From a virus, in IMG/VR virus record IMGVR_UViG_3300037427_000580, positions 1 to 52,852 of that record: DNA of 52,852 nt; one strand, 5' to 3'. The notes under the pieces were generated by a model. It made no database searches. It had not been told where the DNA came from and worked only from the letters and a program-made list of their open reading frames with translations. Shown in pieces: positions 1 through 7,483 of the stretch. Each line of letters starts with the position of its first letter. Position 1 is the first letter of the stretch. Both the position numbers and the translations under genes were made by a program.

Positions 1-384
1 AAATCCCTTATCAACAGCCTGTTTAATTTTCTCCCAAGCTATTGTTTTCTTTGGATAAGGACCACAAACAATCTCTTTATCACCTTCGGCTAATATCGCT
101 AGTGATAGTACATCATTTGGATCAAATCCAATATCTGAATCAATGAACATCATATGGGTATAACCACTACGTAAAAATTCATCAACACAATAATTTCTTG
201 CTCTAGTTATTAGAGACTCATTAAACAAATAGAACATCTTTATATCCATATTATAAGCTTGTCCTATCTTAGCTAAGTCACAACTAGATTTTGTATACAT
301 ACCATGGCATTGTCCGCCATACATCGGGGTAGCTACAAAGATTTTCTTTTTACGTAAATCTTCTAACTCAACTGATATTTCCAA
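1..384 (-). CDS. GT-A-type glycosyltransferase, 3' end outside window
   Basis: An open frame of 128 codons runs off the left edge, so the C-terminus is missing. The start is a TTG at 384, preceded by AAGGAG at a spacing of seven bases; an in-frame TGA lies just upstream and no ATG is available. The segment FIDSDIGF around residue 85 holds a DxD-like motif typical of the metal and nucleotide-sugar site of GT-A glycosyltransferases, and the opening (FVATPMYGGQCHG) matches the phage proteins annotated as glycosyltransferases in marine T4-like genomes. It has its own sigma70-like promoter. The acceptor could be LPS, a virion protein or DNA; nothing here decides. Confidence 0.7.
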   Translation of the reverse strand, partial: MEISVELEDLRKKKIFVATPMYGGQCHGMYTKSSCDLAKIGQAYNMDIKMFYLFNESLITRARNYCVDEFLRSGYTHMMFIDSDIGFDPNDVLSLAILAEGDKEIVCGPYPKKTIAWEKIKQAVDKGF

Positions 385-413
385 AATCAAACTCCTTGTT
401 CATTATTAAAACC

Positions 414-443
414 ATTATATACCAAAAAGCCCATCTTTGTCAA
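414..443 (-). promoter_or_regulatory. sigma70-like promoter for the glycosyltransferase at the left edge
   Basis: On the minus strand TTGACA (438-443) is followed by TATATA (416-421, spacer 16) or TATAAT (414-419, spacer 18). Transcription would begin near 407 and leave a short leader holding the AAGGAG site. The -35 lies in the loop of the terminator hairpin of the preceding gene. Confidence 0.7.
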
Positions 444-454
444 GACAGGCTTTT
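424..454 (-). terminator. hairpin after the MoxR/CobS-like gene
   Basis: Arms AAAAGCC (425-431) and GGCTTTT (448-454) can pair; on the minus transcript the second arm reads GGGCTTTTT. It sits 14 bases after the stop of the ATPase gene and works as an intrinsic terminator by appearance, although the T run is partly inside the stem. Confidence 0.5.
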
Positions 455-467
455 CTTTTTTTATTGA

Positions 468-1658
468 TTAGTAAGGTATCTCTTCACTATCAACAGTTTC
501 ACTATCAGTGGAAACTTCACTATCAATTTTAGTGTATAAATCTTTGAAAGATAATTTAGTATCTTCATCAAATCTATTTATGCACATATCAATGGCTGTC
601 ATTTTGTCATTGAAAATTGAGAAGGCTTTCGCTATGTGAACTAGCCTTCTAGTTGAGATAATCTCATCAACACCACCATCATAGAAAGTTTTTCTAATGA
701 TATCAGCCCAATCGACAAGTTTATTTGAAAAATTGATATCGTTGATTTTCAAATCATCAAATACTTTACCAAGTATTTTCTTTTCAATTGAAACTGAAGG
801 GTATTCTTGCTCAACAGTAATTGGGAACCTCTCAAGAAAGGCTTCATTCATTACGTTGGTACCGATAAATCTACCATCATCAGAACCCTTACCTTTAGTG
901 TTAGCAGTGGCAACAATAGTGAAACCAGCTTTTGGTTTAACAAACTCACCAGTTTTCTTGATGAAATAACCTTTGCCCTCAAGAATAGATTGAAGACACA
1001 TAACTTTGGCTGGGTTAGCCAAGTCAAGTTCATCAAGAAGTGCTACTGCACCCTTTTCCATCGCATTGATGATAGGGCCTTTGAAGAACTTTGTATCGCC
1101 CTCAATAAGTCTGAAACCACCGATTAAATCATCTTCATCAGTTTCAACAGTAAAGTTGATTCTGATAACTTCTCGCTTGGCTTGGGCACAAGCTTGTTCG
1201 ATACCGAATGTTTTACCATTACCAGACAAACCAGTCACATAAATTGGGTAAAACATTTTTGAACTAACAATCTTTTTAATAGATTGAAAGTTACCGAACG
1301 GAACGAAAAGTGGATCAATCGCAGGGATTAGATTCTCAGTAAAACCGTTATGATCAACAGTTAAACTAGCTTTAGGGGCTGGTATATAAGCCGCTTCAGC
1401 TTGATTGGGAACCTCCCCAATAACTTCGGCTTTAACAGCCGTTGTAGCAGTTTCTTGTTCACCTACTGGTAGCTGATACAAGCCTCTGCCGACACGGTAC
1501 TTCCAAGCACCGTTATCGTCTTTAGTATAGATTAAAAAGTTCGGTTTGGGAAACCCCATACCTTGAATCTCTTTAATCTGGGCGGCAGTAATTGTGTTGG
1601 TACCGAATTTCTCAATTGCAGTATCAACAAATTTCTGTTGTTTATCATTTAAAATCAT
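468..1658 (-). CDS. cobS-like: MoxR/CobS-like AAA+ ATPase
   Basis: This 396-residue protein has an N-terminal domain of about 75 residues and a AAA+ module: Walker A GLSGNGKT at 143-150, Walker B ALLDELD at 206-212, and a sensor-1-like TIVATANT near 250. It resembles the proteins called CobS in marine T4-like phages. In bacteria, CobS and MoxR ATPases work with a VWA-domain partner, as in cobaltochelatase or in maturation of other complexes. The gene directly upstream in transcription encodes such a VWA protein, so the two probably act together. A role in cobalamin synthesis is doubtful because no other cobalamin gene is present. It is driven by a strong cassette promoter (1703-1730), with GAGAGTG as ribosome site. 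Confidence 0.85.
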   Translation of the reverse strand: MILNDKQQKFVDTAIEKFGTNTITAAQIKEIQGMGFPKPNFLIYTKDDNGAWKYRVGRGLYQLPVGEQETATTAVKAEVIGEVPNQAEAAYIPAPKASLTVDHNGFTENLIPAIDPLFVPFGNFQSIKKIVSSKMFYPIYVTGLSGNGKTFGIEQACAQAKREVIRINFTVETDEDDLIGGFRLIEGDTKFFKGPIINAMEKGAVALLDELDLANPAKVMCLQSILEGKGYFIKKTGEFVKPKAGFTIVATANTKGKGSDDGRFIGTNVMNEAFLERFPITVEQEYPSVSIEKKILGKVFDDLKINDINFSNKLVDWADIIRKTFYDGGVDEIISTRRLVHIAKAFSIFNDKMTAIDMCINRFDEDTKLSFKDLYTKIDSEVSTDSETVDSEEIPY

Positions 1659-1702
1659 ATTTTCACTCTCTCTAATTATTAAAAACGAATCACTTACACT
1701 AT

Positions 1703-1730
1703 TATAATAGCAGGTTCTCTGGAAAAGTCA
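1703..1730 (-). promoter_or_regulatory. early promoter, cassette copy 1
   Basis: TTGACT (1725-1730), a 16-base spacer and TATTAT (1703-1708) lie upstream of the MoxR/CobS-like gene. The flanks ATATGGTTTGAGGGG (upstream of the -35) and GTAAGTGATTCGTTT (downstream of the -10) recur at 4.15 and 4.48 kb. Confidence 0.8.
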
Positions 1731-1747
1731 ACCCCTCAAACCATATT

Positions 1748-4102
1748 TTATGCCACTAAATCAATAAATTTTGAAAGCATTAATCGGCTAGACTTTTTAC
1801 CTTTGTTAGCTTTTCTAAAAGCTTGTCTTATCTGAGCCGTAGTAGCAGTTTCAGAAACTTCTATTGAACCATTTGAAGTTTCTAAATCTGAACCGAGAAC
1901 TGCAAACTGGGTAGTGTAACCAGTATCTGTCCTATTGGATAGTATTGTGAATTTTTCTTTTTTCATTTCTACCCAAGCTGATTCTTTTTGAAGATGGCTC
2001 ATTTCTCTAGGCAATTCACTTATCGCTGAAGTTTTTCTATTTGGAAGAATATGAAACCCTATCACATTAGTTTGGGTAAAATCAGCTAGTGACTTCAAAA
2101 GGGTTCTAGTCACTACATCACCACCATACCAATCACCATAATTAAGTCTATATTGCCTTTTAGTTATTGGGTTGACAAAAGAATGTCTTGGTTTTCTTGA
2201 GAACCCATATCTCTTTTCAATATAAGCTTTACCCAATCTAGCATCACCTTCAAAGTGGGACCAGTAATAAAGTGGGTGACTTTCTCCATCAGTTAAGAAA
2301 ACTGTATTGACAATATCTAATCTATTTTTCTTTTGAAACATTGTCACCAAAGTATGGGCTGAAACTATCGCATCATTCAATGGAGTACCTGACAACCAAA
2401 ATCTTTTCTGAACATAATAGCTACCATATTTACTACTTTGTCTATATCTATTTTCCCAATATTTACCAATCGCTAGAACAGTAGCCGCGGCTTTTTGAAA
2501 TTCTATTCTAGACATTTTGTTATTGAAAAATTCTAATAGATGAAAATGACTAGAAAAGGTAGTTTCATTTTTTCTATGCATTTGTGAAGATTGATTCTCA
2601 TTAGCTTTTTCTATATTCTGAGCAAACCACCCATCATTATTATCTGAGAAAGCATATACTACAAAAGGTATCTGAACTTGTCGGCAAAAGCTAACTAAGT
2701 TTAATAACTGATCTACAGTATTTGATAACTGACTAGCCATTGAACCACTCCAGTCTATAAACATTATTAAACCGTGGTTCTTACCATCTGGAACAATAGT
2801 CATCTTTTGAAAAATGTCATCTGAAAATTTGTAGTTGTTCATTTTCAAAGTATCGATAACCCCAGTTTTAGAAACTGTCGCCCTCTTATATTCGGCAGCC
2901 TTTTTCTTCATTTCAAATTCTTTAACAAGGTAGTTGATAGTCTTTTTATTGTTGACTTGAAATTCTTTGTACATTTTCATACCAGCATTAATCATATCGG
3001 TATTTTGAGAAACATCTTTAAGAATTTCTTTATAACTTCTAACTCTTTCAGTTATTTCTTTTTCTTTAAGATTAAGTTTGAAATTTTTAATATCAATATC
3101 TTTAGAAGTTGAACCAAATTCTGTTTTAAGATTTTCTTCTAAGGCTCTATCAGTTTCAGAGATGGGTAAATCAGGATCAAGAAGATCGTTTTCACCACCA
3201 TCTTTACCAGACTCACCTTCTTCAGAAGAATTTGTTAAAACTTCTTTATCGCCATCAGAGTCATCTAAGCTAGAACTATCAGCATCACCACTGTCGCCAT
3301 CATCGCCGCCATCATCTGACTCACTATCATCATCAGAGTCTTCAGAACTAGATGAATTTCCTTCTTCATCAGTTTCATCATCACCCCAACCATCATCAGA
3401 AAGGCCTTGCTGATAGTTTTCAAAATCATCATCACCATCTTCATCATCAAATTCATTATCGCCATCTTCTACCTCATTTTCTTCTTTTTGCATTTTCATC
3501 ATTTGATCTGCTATAGCCTCTTCTTGGGCTTTTTCTTCTTGATGTTCTGCTTTTGCCATATCAAATAATTCGTGAGCAACTTTAATTGCATCATCAAAAG
3601 TTTCTAGGGCAGCCATTTTGTCAACCCAAACTTTTTCATTCTTTTCTATTTTAACGCCAACTGTTTGCCCACACTTGAACAAAACATTTAATCTATCTAT
3701 CAGCTTATAGTTATTAATATGTTCGGCATCTTTACCGAACAAACCTTCTGATAATAATTTCTTGTAAGATTTAACAAAAGAACTTCTCAAACCAGGATAT
3801 CGCCTCTGAATTAATTTCTCAATTCTGGCATCTTCAACTACGTTTAAGAAAGTTTTGAAATTCTTAGGATTATCAGTACATTCTGATAACCATTTATCAG
3901 CATCGGTCCATAATGCATGGCCAACTTCGTGCCCTACTAAATGATCATATGTAAAATCTTTCATATCTTCCCATAGTGGGAGAGTTAAGATACGATCTTT
4001 TACATTGAAACTTGCAGTATCAACACTACCGTGGACAATATCAATATTTTCTGTCGCTAATAGTTTGGCAAGAACTTCTTTTGAATTAATATTTAATGTC
4101 AT
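1748..4102 (-). CDS. HExxH metalloprotease-like and VWA-domain protein (CobT-like)
   Basis: A 784-residue protein with an unusual architecture. Residues 58-62 are HEVGH, a zinc metallopeptidase motif, followed at about 88-93 by VEDARIE, a possible third ligand. Residues about 205-310 are a very acidic Asp/Glu/Ser linker. The C-terminal half is a VWA domain with a complete MIDAS: DWSGS at 450-454, SGTPLNDA further on and then TDGES. Bacterial CobT combines an acidic linker with a C-terminal VWA domain and partners the CobS ATPase, and the next gene here is CobS/MoxR-like. I infer a two-part AAA+/VWA machine that may process or remodel a protein or metal complex in the infected cell. Its target is unknown. 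Confidence 0.85.
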   Translation of the reverse strand: MTLNINSKEVLAKLLATENIDIVHGSVDTASFNVKDRILTLPLWEDMKDFTYDHLVGHEVGHALWTDADKWLSECTDNPKNFKTFLNVVEDARIEKLIQRRYPGLRSSFVKSYKKLLSEGLFGKDAEHINNYKLIDRLNVLFKCGQTVGVKIEKNEKVWVDKMAALETFDDAIKVAHELFDMAKAEHQEEKAQEEAIADQMMKMQKEENEVEDGDNEFDDEDGDDDFENYQQGLSDDGWGDDETDEEGNSSSSEDSDDDSESDDGGDDGDSGDADSSSLDDSDGDKEVLTNSSEEGESGKDGGENDLLDPDLPISETDRALEENLKTEFGSTSKDIDIKNFKLNLKEKEITERVRSYKEILKDVSQNTDMINAGMKMYKEFQVNNKKTINYLVKEFEMKKKAAEYKRATVSKTGVIDTLKMNNYKFSDDIFQKMTIVPDGKNHGLIMFIDWSGSMASQLSNTVDQLLNLVSFCRQVQIPFVVYAFSDNNDGWFAQNIEKANENQSSQMHRKNETTFSSHFHLLEFFNNKMSRIEFQKAAATVLAIGKYWENRYRQSSKYGSYYVQKRFWLSGTPLNDAIVSAHTLVTMFQKKNRLDIVNTVFLTDGESHPLYYWSHFEGDARLGKAYIEKRYGFSRKPRHSFVNPITKRQYRLNYGDWYGGDVVTRTLLKSLADFTQTNVIGFHILPNRKTSAISELPREMSHLQKESAWVEMKKEKFTILSNRTDTGYTTQFAVLGSDLETSNGSIEVSETATTAQIRQAFRKANKGKKSSRLMLSKFIDLVA

Positions 4103-4132
4103 AAACGAATCACTCTCTCTAATTACTCTTAT

Positions 4133-4160
4133 AATCTATCATACTGGCAGGTTTTGTCAA
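4133..4160 (-). promoter_or_regulatory. early promoter, cassette copy 2
   Basis: TTGACA (4155-4160) follows the shared ATATGGTTCAAGGGG box. At a 16-base spacer the -10 would be TAGATT (4133-4138), weaker than in the other copies. Downstream the shared AGAGAGAGTGATTCGTTT leads straight into the ATG of the VWA gene at 4102. Confidence 0.65.
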
Positions 4161-4189
4161 CCCCTTGAACCATATTTTTTTATTAATTC

Positions 4190-4411
4190 TTATACGGCAG
4201 TACCGTCATCAGTATCTAATTCTACTGTTGTGATAGACATCAAATCATCAGCTTTAAGGCCTTCTTGCTCAAAACCTGCGATAGCATTAGCTTCAGAAAT
4301 AGAGGCAGTATCGCCGTAAGAATTAGCAAAAGTAGTGCTAACTATGAACTTATCGCCGTCAGCAGTAGTAGTTAAATGTTCAATTGATGTTGTAAAAAAT
4401 GTATTTGGCAT
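4190..4411 (-). CDS. small early protein of unknown function
   Basis: A 73-residue protein beginning MPNTFFTTSIEH. I place the start at the ATG at 4411, which has an AAAGAGAG ribosome site. A longer frame starting with GTG at 4447 would begin inside the promoter cassette and is unlikely. The product is mildly acidic, rich in Thr, Ala and Asp, with no membrane segment, cysteine pair or family motif that I recognise. A strong dedicated promoter and a position at the head of the early cluster suggest high early expression, as for many T4 host-takeover proteins. That is only an inference from position. Confidence 0.65.
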   Translation of the reverse strand: MPNTFFTTSIEHLTTTADGDKFIVSTTFANSYGDTASISEANAIAGFEQEGLKADDLMSITTVELDTDDGTAV

Positions 4412-4457
4412 ATTTTTTCTCTCTTTGTTATTATTAAAACGAATCACTTACACTTAT

Positions 4458-4485
4458 ATAATAGCAAATTGGTAGGTTATGTCAA
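4458..4485 (-). promoter_or_regulatory. early promoter, cassette copy 3
   Basis: TTGACA (4480-4485), spacer 16, TATTAT (4458-4463). It carries the shared ATATGGTTTAAGGGG box upstream and GTAAGTGATTCGTTT downstream. Just above it, AACCATAT (4493-4500) and ATATGGTT (4513-4520) can form an AT-rich hairpin at the end of the preceding glycosyltransferase gene. Confidence 0.8.
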
Positions 4486-4518
4486 CCCCTTAAACCATAT
4501 TAATTTAAAAAAATATGG

Positions 4519-5424
4519 TTAACCTTGAAAATTAGTAATTAATTTCATATTATAATTATTAGGCTTGTTTGTTAAGTTTTCTTTTACACCTGGTTTATAT
4601 CTGAGTTTATTTTTCTTAAATGGTCCATAGTCAACATAATGATGCCATCTACCATATTTCCAAACTACTCTAGCTACATCTGGGTGTAAGTCAGCTAACA
4701 TTTTAGATTTATTAATTGTACCATCTACATTATATCCAGTCTTTTTAAACTGATCATTCTCTGTAAATTCTGCGTGGTAAAACTCTTCAGTATTACCACC
4801 CTTAACAGTTTGTGTTGCTGATTTACCTTGCATAAATGCATTGAACTGAATCGTAACATCTCCATCTTTCAATACTCTTAAACAAATATCAGTATCTTCA
4901 TTATATCTACCACGCCACCTGTGTTTACAATCGTTTCTAATCAGCAATGTGGAGTAGATTCTTGTATTTGCTACAAATGGTGGATATTTCTGATTTGGTG
5001 CAATAAAGAATCGATACTGAAATCCAGAGATAGGAACATTTTCAAATCTTTCTACGAAATCTTCGGCAGCCCTAAAGATTACACCACTCTCAACACGTAT
5101 ACGAATATTATTATGTAATCTATAAAAATCATCTATATTATCATCTAGTACCCAATGATAATCTGCACCAATAGATATTGAATGATCCCAACACCAGTTT
5201 CTTGCTCTCCCTGGGCCATCACCATGGTTACTAAAGGGAAGTTCTAATAGTGTTACATAATCACGTATTTTAAAATTATCTAAAGCTTTCTGATAATTAT
5301 CCCAATCTTGTGGTTCAACTGAAATATAATGTGGTATTTTCATTCTAGCTAGACTTCTTGAAGTCTTCATAGATTCGTGGCGTGTTTTTGATATTATATA
5401 AACTGGGTGTCTAGGATTTGTCAT
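4519..5424 (-). CDS. TET-associated-type glycosyltransferase (TAGT-like)
   Basis: A 301-residue GT-A-like enzyme. Visible motifs are SVEPQDWDNY at 35-44, a GPGRARNWCWDHS segment at 70-82, WVLDDN at 91-96 (the acidic metal and sugar-nucleotide site), and RYNEDTDICLR at 173-183. This set matches, from memory, the TET-associated glycosyltransferase family, which in phages can glycosylate hydroxymethylated bases made by TET/JBP dioxygenases. No TET/JBP gene is in the window. It overlaps the preceding glycosyltransferase gene by an ATGA and ends a run with a methyltransferase further upstream. DNA hypermodification is the leading idea; surface glycan modification is the alternative. Confidence 0.75.
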   Translation of the reverse strand: MTNPRHPVYIISKTRHESMKTSRSLARMKIPHYISVEPQDWDNYQKALDNFKIRDYVTLLELPFSNHGDGPGRARNWCWDHSISIGADYHWVLDDNIDDFYRLHNNIRIRVESGVIFRAAEDFVERFENVPISGFQYRFFIAPNQKYPPFVANTRIYSTLLIRNDCKHRWRGRYNEDTDICLRVLKDGDVTIQFNAFMQGKSATQTVKGGNTEEFYHAEFTENDQFKKTGYNVDGTINKSKMLADLHPDVARVVWKYGRWHHYVDYGPFKKNKLRYKPGVKENLTNKPNNYNMKLITNFQG

Positions 5425-6374
5425 TCAAAAAATTTCTCTAATGTTGGCCTTTGTGATGTTTTTATTTCTATATCATTAATTATATAATCATACTCTTTTC
5501 TGAGCAAAGTGTCAAGTCCCAAATTATTCCATTTTTGTTCACTTATACTATCTGCTTTATTCCAAGCACTTTCAAAAAAATGTTGGACAATAAAAGATTT
5601 ATCTGATATCTCATCTATACTAGGCAAAGTATGCCCAAATAATTCTGTCTTTCCATCTAATCGTGTTGGAGTTTCCATTGAGTAGCATTTACTCTCACCC
5701 AACCAAGCTGGCAGAGGACAGAAATATATCGGTTGATAAACTTTGGCTGTAGTATCTGTTGAACATATTTTCTTTACTGTCCATAATACTGAGTTCCATT
5801 CATCTGAACTAGCTTTGGGATCAGTTTCTAATTTCTTCATTATCCAAATTGCCAAGTCGTGTACTTGCTTAGATGTATTGGGCCCAACTTTAATTGGGAA
5901 AGCAGTTAATTCTTTTCCGTCCCAACTATTGTCGTGTACTTTCATTGGTGGTTTATTTTCGCCCCATTGTGGTGCAAATCCACCAGTCTTTTTACTTGGC
6001 ATTGTAGCGAACCAAGAATCATATTCTGGTAAAGGCTTCAATACTACGGCGTCCATATCAAGTACTACACCCTCTACTTGTGATGCTCTCTTTAATCTAA
6101 TTGCATCAGCAACGTGGGCTATTGAATGGCCGTTAGTTAATGCTTTATGAACTATCTCATAATTTAACATTGAACTTGCATCTTTTATTTTGATAGATGG
6201 ATATTCCCAGTATGTAACTTTCTGATATGTCCAGACTTCAACTTCATTGCCCATCTTTTCGTGAGCCTTAAATACTAATTCGTGAAATGGAGAGAATCTT
6301 AATTCACTTCCTCTCCAAGAAGTGGGACTACTTGATTCTGTAGGCTTATTGCTCCAGAATAAAATTATTTTCAT
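5421..6374 (-). CDS. DxD glycosyltransferase (Gly_transf_sug/GT32-like)
   Basis: A 317-residue protein with the signature of sugar-binding DxD transferases: AHVADAIRLKRA followed by GVVLDMDAVVLKPL around residues 85-115, where DMD binds the metal and nucleotide sugar. The rest resembles GT32-like enzymes that act on oligosaccharide acceptors. It overlaps its neighbours on both sides by four bases, so it is translationally coupled with the unknown protein upstream and the TAGT-like enzyme downstream. The pair may add two sugars in sequence to one acceptor. Acceptor and sugar cannot be read from the sequence. Confidence 0.75.
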   Translation of the reverse strand: MKIILFWSNKPTESSSPTSWRGSELRFSPFHELVFKAHEKMGNEVEVWTYQKVTYWEYPSIKIKDASSMLNYEIVHKALTNGHSIAHVADAIRLKRASQVEGVVLDMDAVVLKPLPEYDSWFATMPSKKTGGFAPQWGENKPPMKVHDNSWDGKELTAFPIKVGPNTSKQVHDLAIWIMKKLETDPKASSDEWNSVLWTVKKICSTDTTAKVYQPIYFCPLPAWLGESKCYSMETPTRLDGKTELFGHTLPSIDEISDKSFIVQHFFESAWNKADSISEQKWNNLGLDTLLRKEYDYIINDIEIKTSQRPTLEKFFE

Positions 6375-6712
6375 TCTTCAATCCATCTCATTAAAGAGTT
6401 TTTAGTAATCTCTAACTTAGGGTACCACATAGATTTTGTTTTCTCTGTTGGTTTCATCTCTGAGTCAACTGCTGAATACTTTCGACAAAATTCTTCAAAG
6501 TCTTCTTTGTTTCGAAAATGTAATTGTATAGTTTTGAAAGTTTTTTTATCTTCTTGCTTATACTCTGGCATTTCTTTCCAGTGTTGTTTCCAAGGTTCTT
6601 CAACTACAGTTTCATCAAGTTCTGGCATAAAAGAAGTTAAGTCTGCATTGGGTTTTTCTTTGACGCCCAATAGACTTTCATACTCCGTAGATTCTTTAAC
6701 GTCTTCTGACAT
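6371..6712 (-). CDS. conserved phage protein of unknown function, in glycosyltransferase operon
   Basis: A 113-residue acidic protein with no membrane segment. The C-terminal half, residues 58-105, contains TIQLHFRNKEDFEEFC and then TEKTKSMWYPK. From memory this 'HFxxxEDxxEFC ... TKSxWYP' pattern recurs in phage proteins, sometimes next to ParB-like nuclease domains and DNA-modification genes; I have not verified this. It has a good AGGAG site and a sigma70-like promoter (6747-6775), making it the first gene of the transcript that carries both glycosyltransferases. It may be a DNA-binding or adaptor partner of them. Confidence 0.65.
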   Translation of the reverse strand: MSEDVKESTEYESLLGVKEKPNADLTSFMPELDETVVEEPWKQHWKEMPEYKQEDKKTFKTIQLHFRNKEDFEEFCRKYSAVDSEMKPTEKTKSMWYPKLEITKNSLMRWIEE

Positions 6713-6721
6713 ATGATTCTC

Positions 6722-6922
6722 CTATAATTTTATAGCTATGGTTACCAGTATAGCAATTAATAACACGTTTGTCAAGATCATTTGAATACATAATATTAAA
6801 TGATACCACACCCATCTATGCTTATATAAATTCTCTTTAGAAAAAGTTAAATCTTCGGCTTGTTCTTCTTCTATTTCAACTGGGTGCTTTTTTATACCGA
6901 GTGTTGTCAACCAATCCATCAT
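6722..6922 (-). CDS. small C-terminal membrane-anchored protein
   Basis: A 66-residue protein with a hydrophilic, acidic N-terminal part and a hydrophobic C-terminal segment at residues 42-65 (IQMILTNVLLIAILVTIAI), a single transmembrane helix ending at the C-terminus. This would be a tail-anchored inner-membrane protein. It overlaps the stop of the deformylase-like gene by four bases. A second ATG follows the first directly, so the start may be at 6922 or 6919. The promoter for the next operon lies in its 3' end. Function unknown. Confidence 0.6.
   Translation of the reverse strand: MMDWLTTLGIKKHPVEIEEEQAEDLTFSKENLYKHRWVWYHLILCIQMILTNVLLIAILVTIAIKL
6747..6775 (-). promoter_or_regulatory. 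sigma70-like promoter for the glycosyltransferase operon
   Basis: TTGACA (6770-6775), spacer 17, TATACT (6747-6752), lying inside the 3' end of the small membrane-protein gene. Transcription would start near 6740, leaving a short leader with AGGAGA before the ATG at 6712. Confidence 0.7.
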
Positions 6923-7362
6923 GATAAATTCCTTTTTCTTAACTTATCTAATTTTCTTTTCTTTCTTTGAGCAAGTTCTAAATGATATCTATTTGCTCGA
7001 CTCGTAAATCTTATACCATCTAATGTGTCTATAGCTTGTTGAAATAGTCCAGCAGTTACGTTCTCAAACTTGATAGTATTAACAGTACCATCTAGTCCAG
7101 CATATCTACATCTAATTTCTTTATGTCTTTTAACTTTGAGAAACAATCCAGGATATTGATAATGTGTTTCTTCGTTTAGAAACATCTGTTCTGATTTATT
7201 TACTATAATCGGATTAAACACTGGAATTATAGTCTCAGCATCACCAGGATTACCCAGGACGAATGCTTTTGCATCTATTGATAAATCACTAGCAGTTATA
7301 CATAATAACCGAGTTTTTAGTAATTTAGCTTTGAGTTTGTCGAATATTTCTTGGTTGTTCAT
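6919..7362 (-). CDS. peptide deformylase homologue lacking catalytic residues
   Basis: A 147-residue protein that aligns by eye with phage peptide deformylases through KAFVLGNP, VFNPIIVNKSE, YPGLFLKVKR, IRCRY, TIKF and LDGIRF, plus the RANRYHLELA tail. All three catalytic motifs are altered. The GxGLAAxQ region reads ITASDLSID (22-30), EGCLS is replaced by EETHYQYPGLF (64-74), and HExxDH reads QQAIDTLDG (108-116). The metal-binding Cys and both His are therefore missing, as are the Gln and Glu, and it cannot deformylate. Retention of the fold suggests a structural or decoy role, for example at the ribosome exit or in the virion. It overlaps the genes on both sides. Confidence 0.75.
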   Translation of the reverse strand: MNNQEIFDKLKAKLLKTRLLCITASDLSIDAKAFVLGNPGDAETIIPVFNPIIVNKSEQMFLNEETHYQYPGLFLKVKRHKEIRCRYAGLDGTVNTIKFENVTAGLFQQAIDTLDGIRFTSRANRYHLELAQRKKRKLDKLRKRNLS

Positions 7363-7483
7363 AATCTCTTTCTAATTTTCTATTCAATCTTCTATCTTTA
7401 GCTTTACCAGATTTCTTAAAAGATTTTTCCCAGGCTCTACTAAGTGAATGAGTCTTATCTCGTTTTATTCTCTCGTTTGCCAT
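7325..7483 (-). CDS. short basic protein
   Basis: A 52-codon frame fills the gap between the methyltransferase and the deformylase-like gene, overlapping them by 29 and 38 bases. The product (MANERIKRDKTHSLSRAWEK at the start) is very rich in Lys and Arg and is likely helical and nucleic-acid binding. A GGAG lies 12 bases before the ATG, which is rather far. It is supported by gap filling and composition only; the gap might instead be untranslated. Confidence 0.45.
   Translation of the reverse strand: MANERIKRDKTHSLSRAWEKSFKKSGKAKDRRLNRKLERDYEQPRNIRQTQS

Noticed and set aside
3078-3413. Ser/Pro-rich plus-strand frame
   Set aside because: It is the antisense shadow of the acidic Asp/Glu/Ser linker in the VWA gene.
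4412-4447. GTG start extending the small early protein
   Set aside because: It would place translation start in the promoter cassette within a few bases of the expected transcript start; the ATG at 4411 has a ribosome site.
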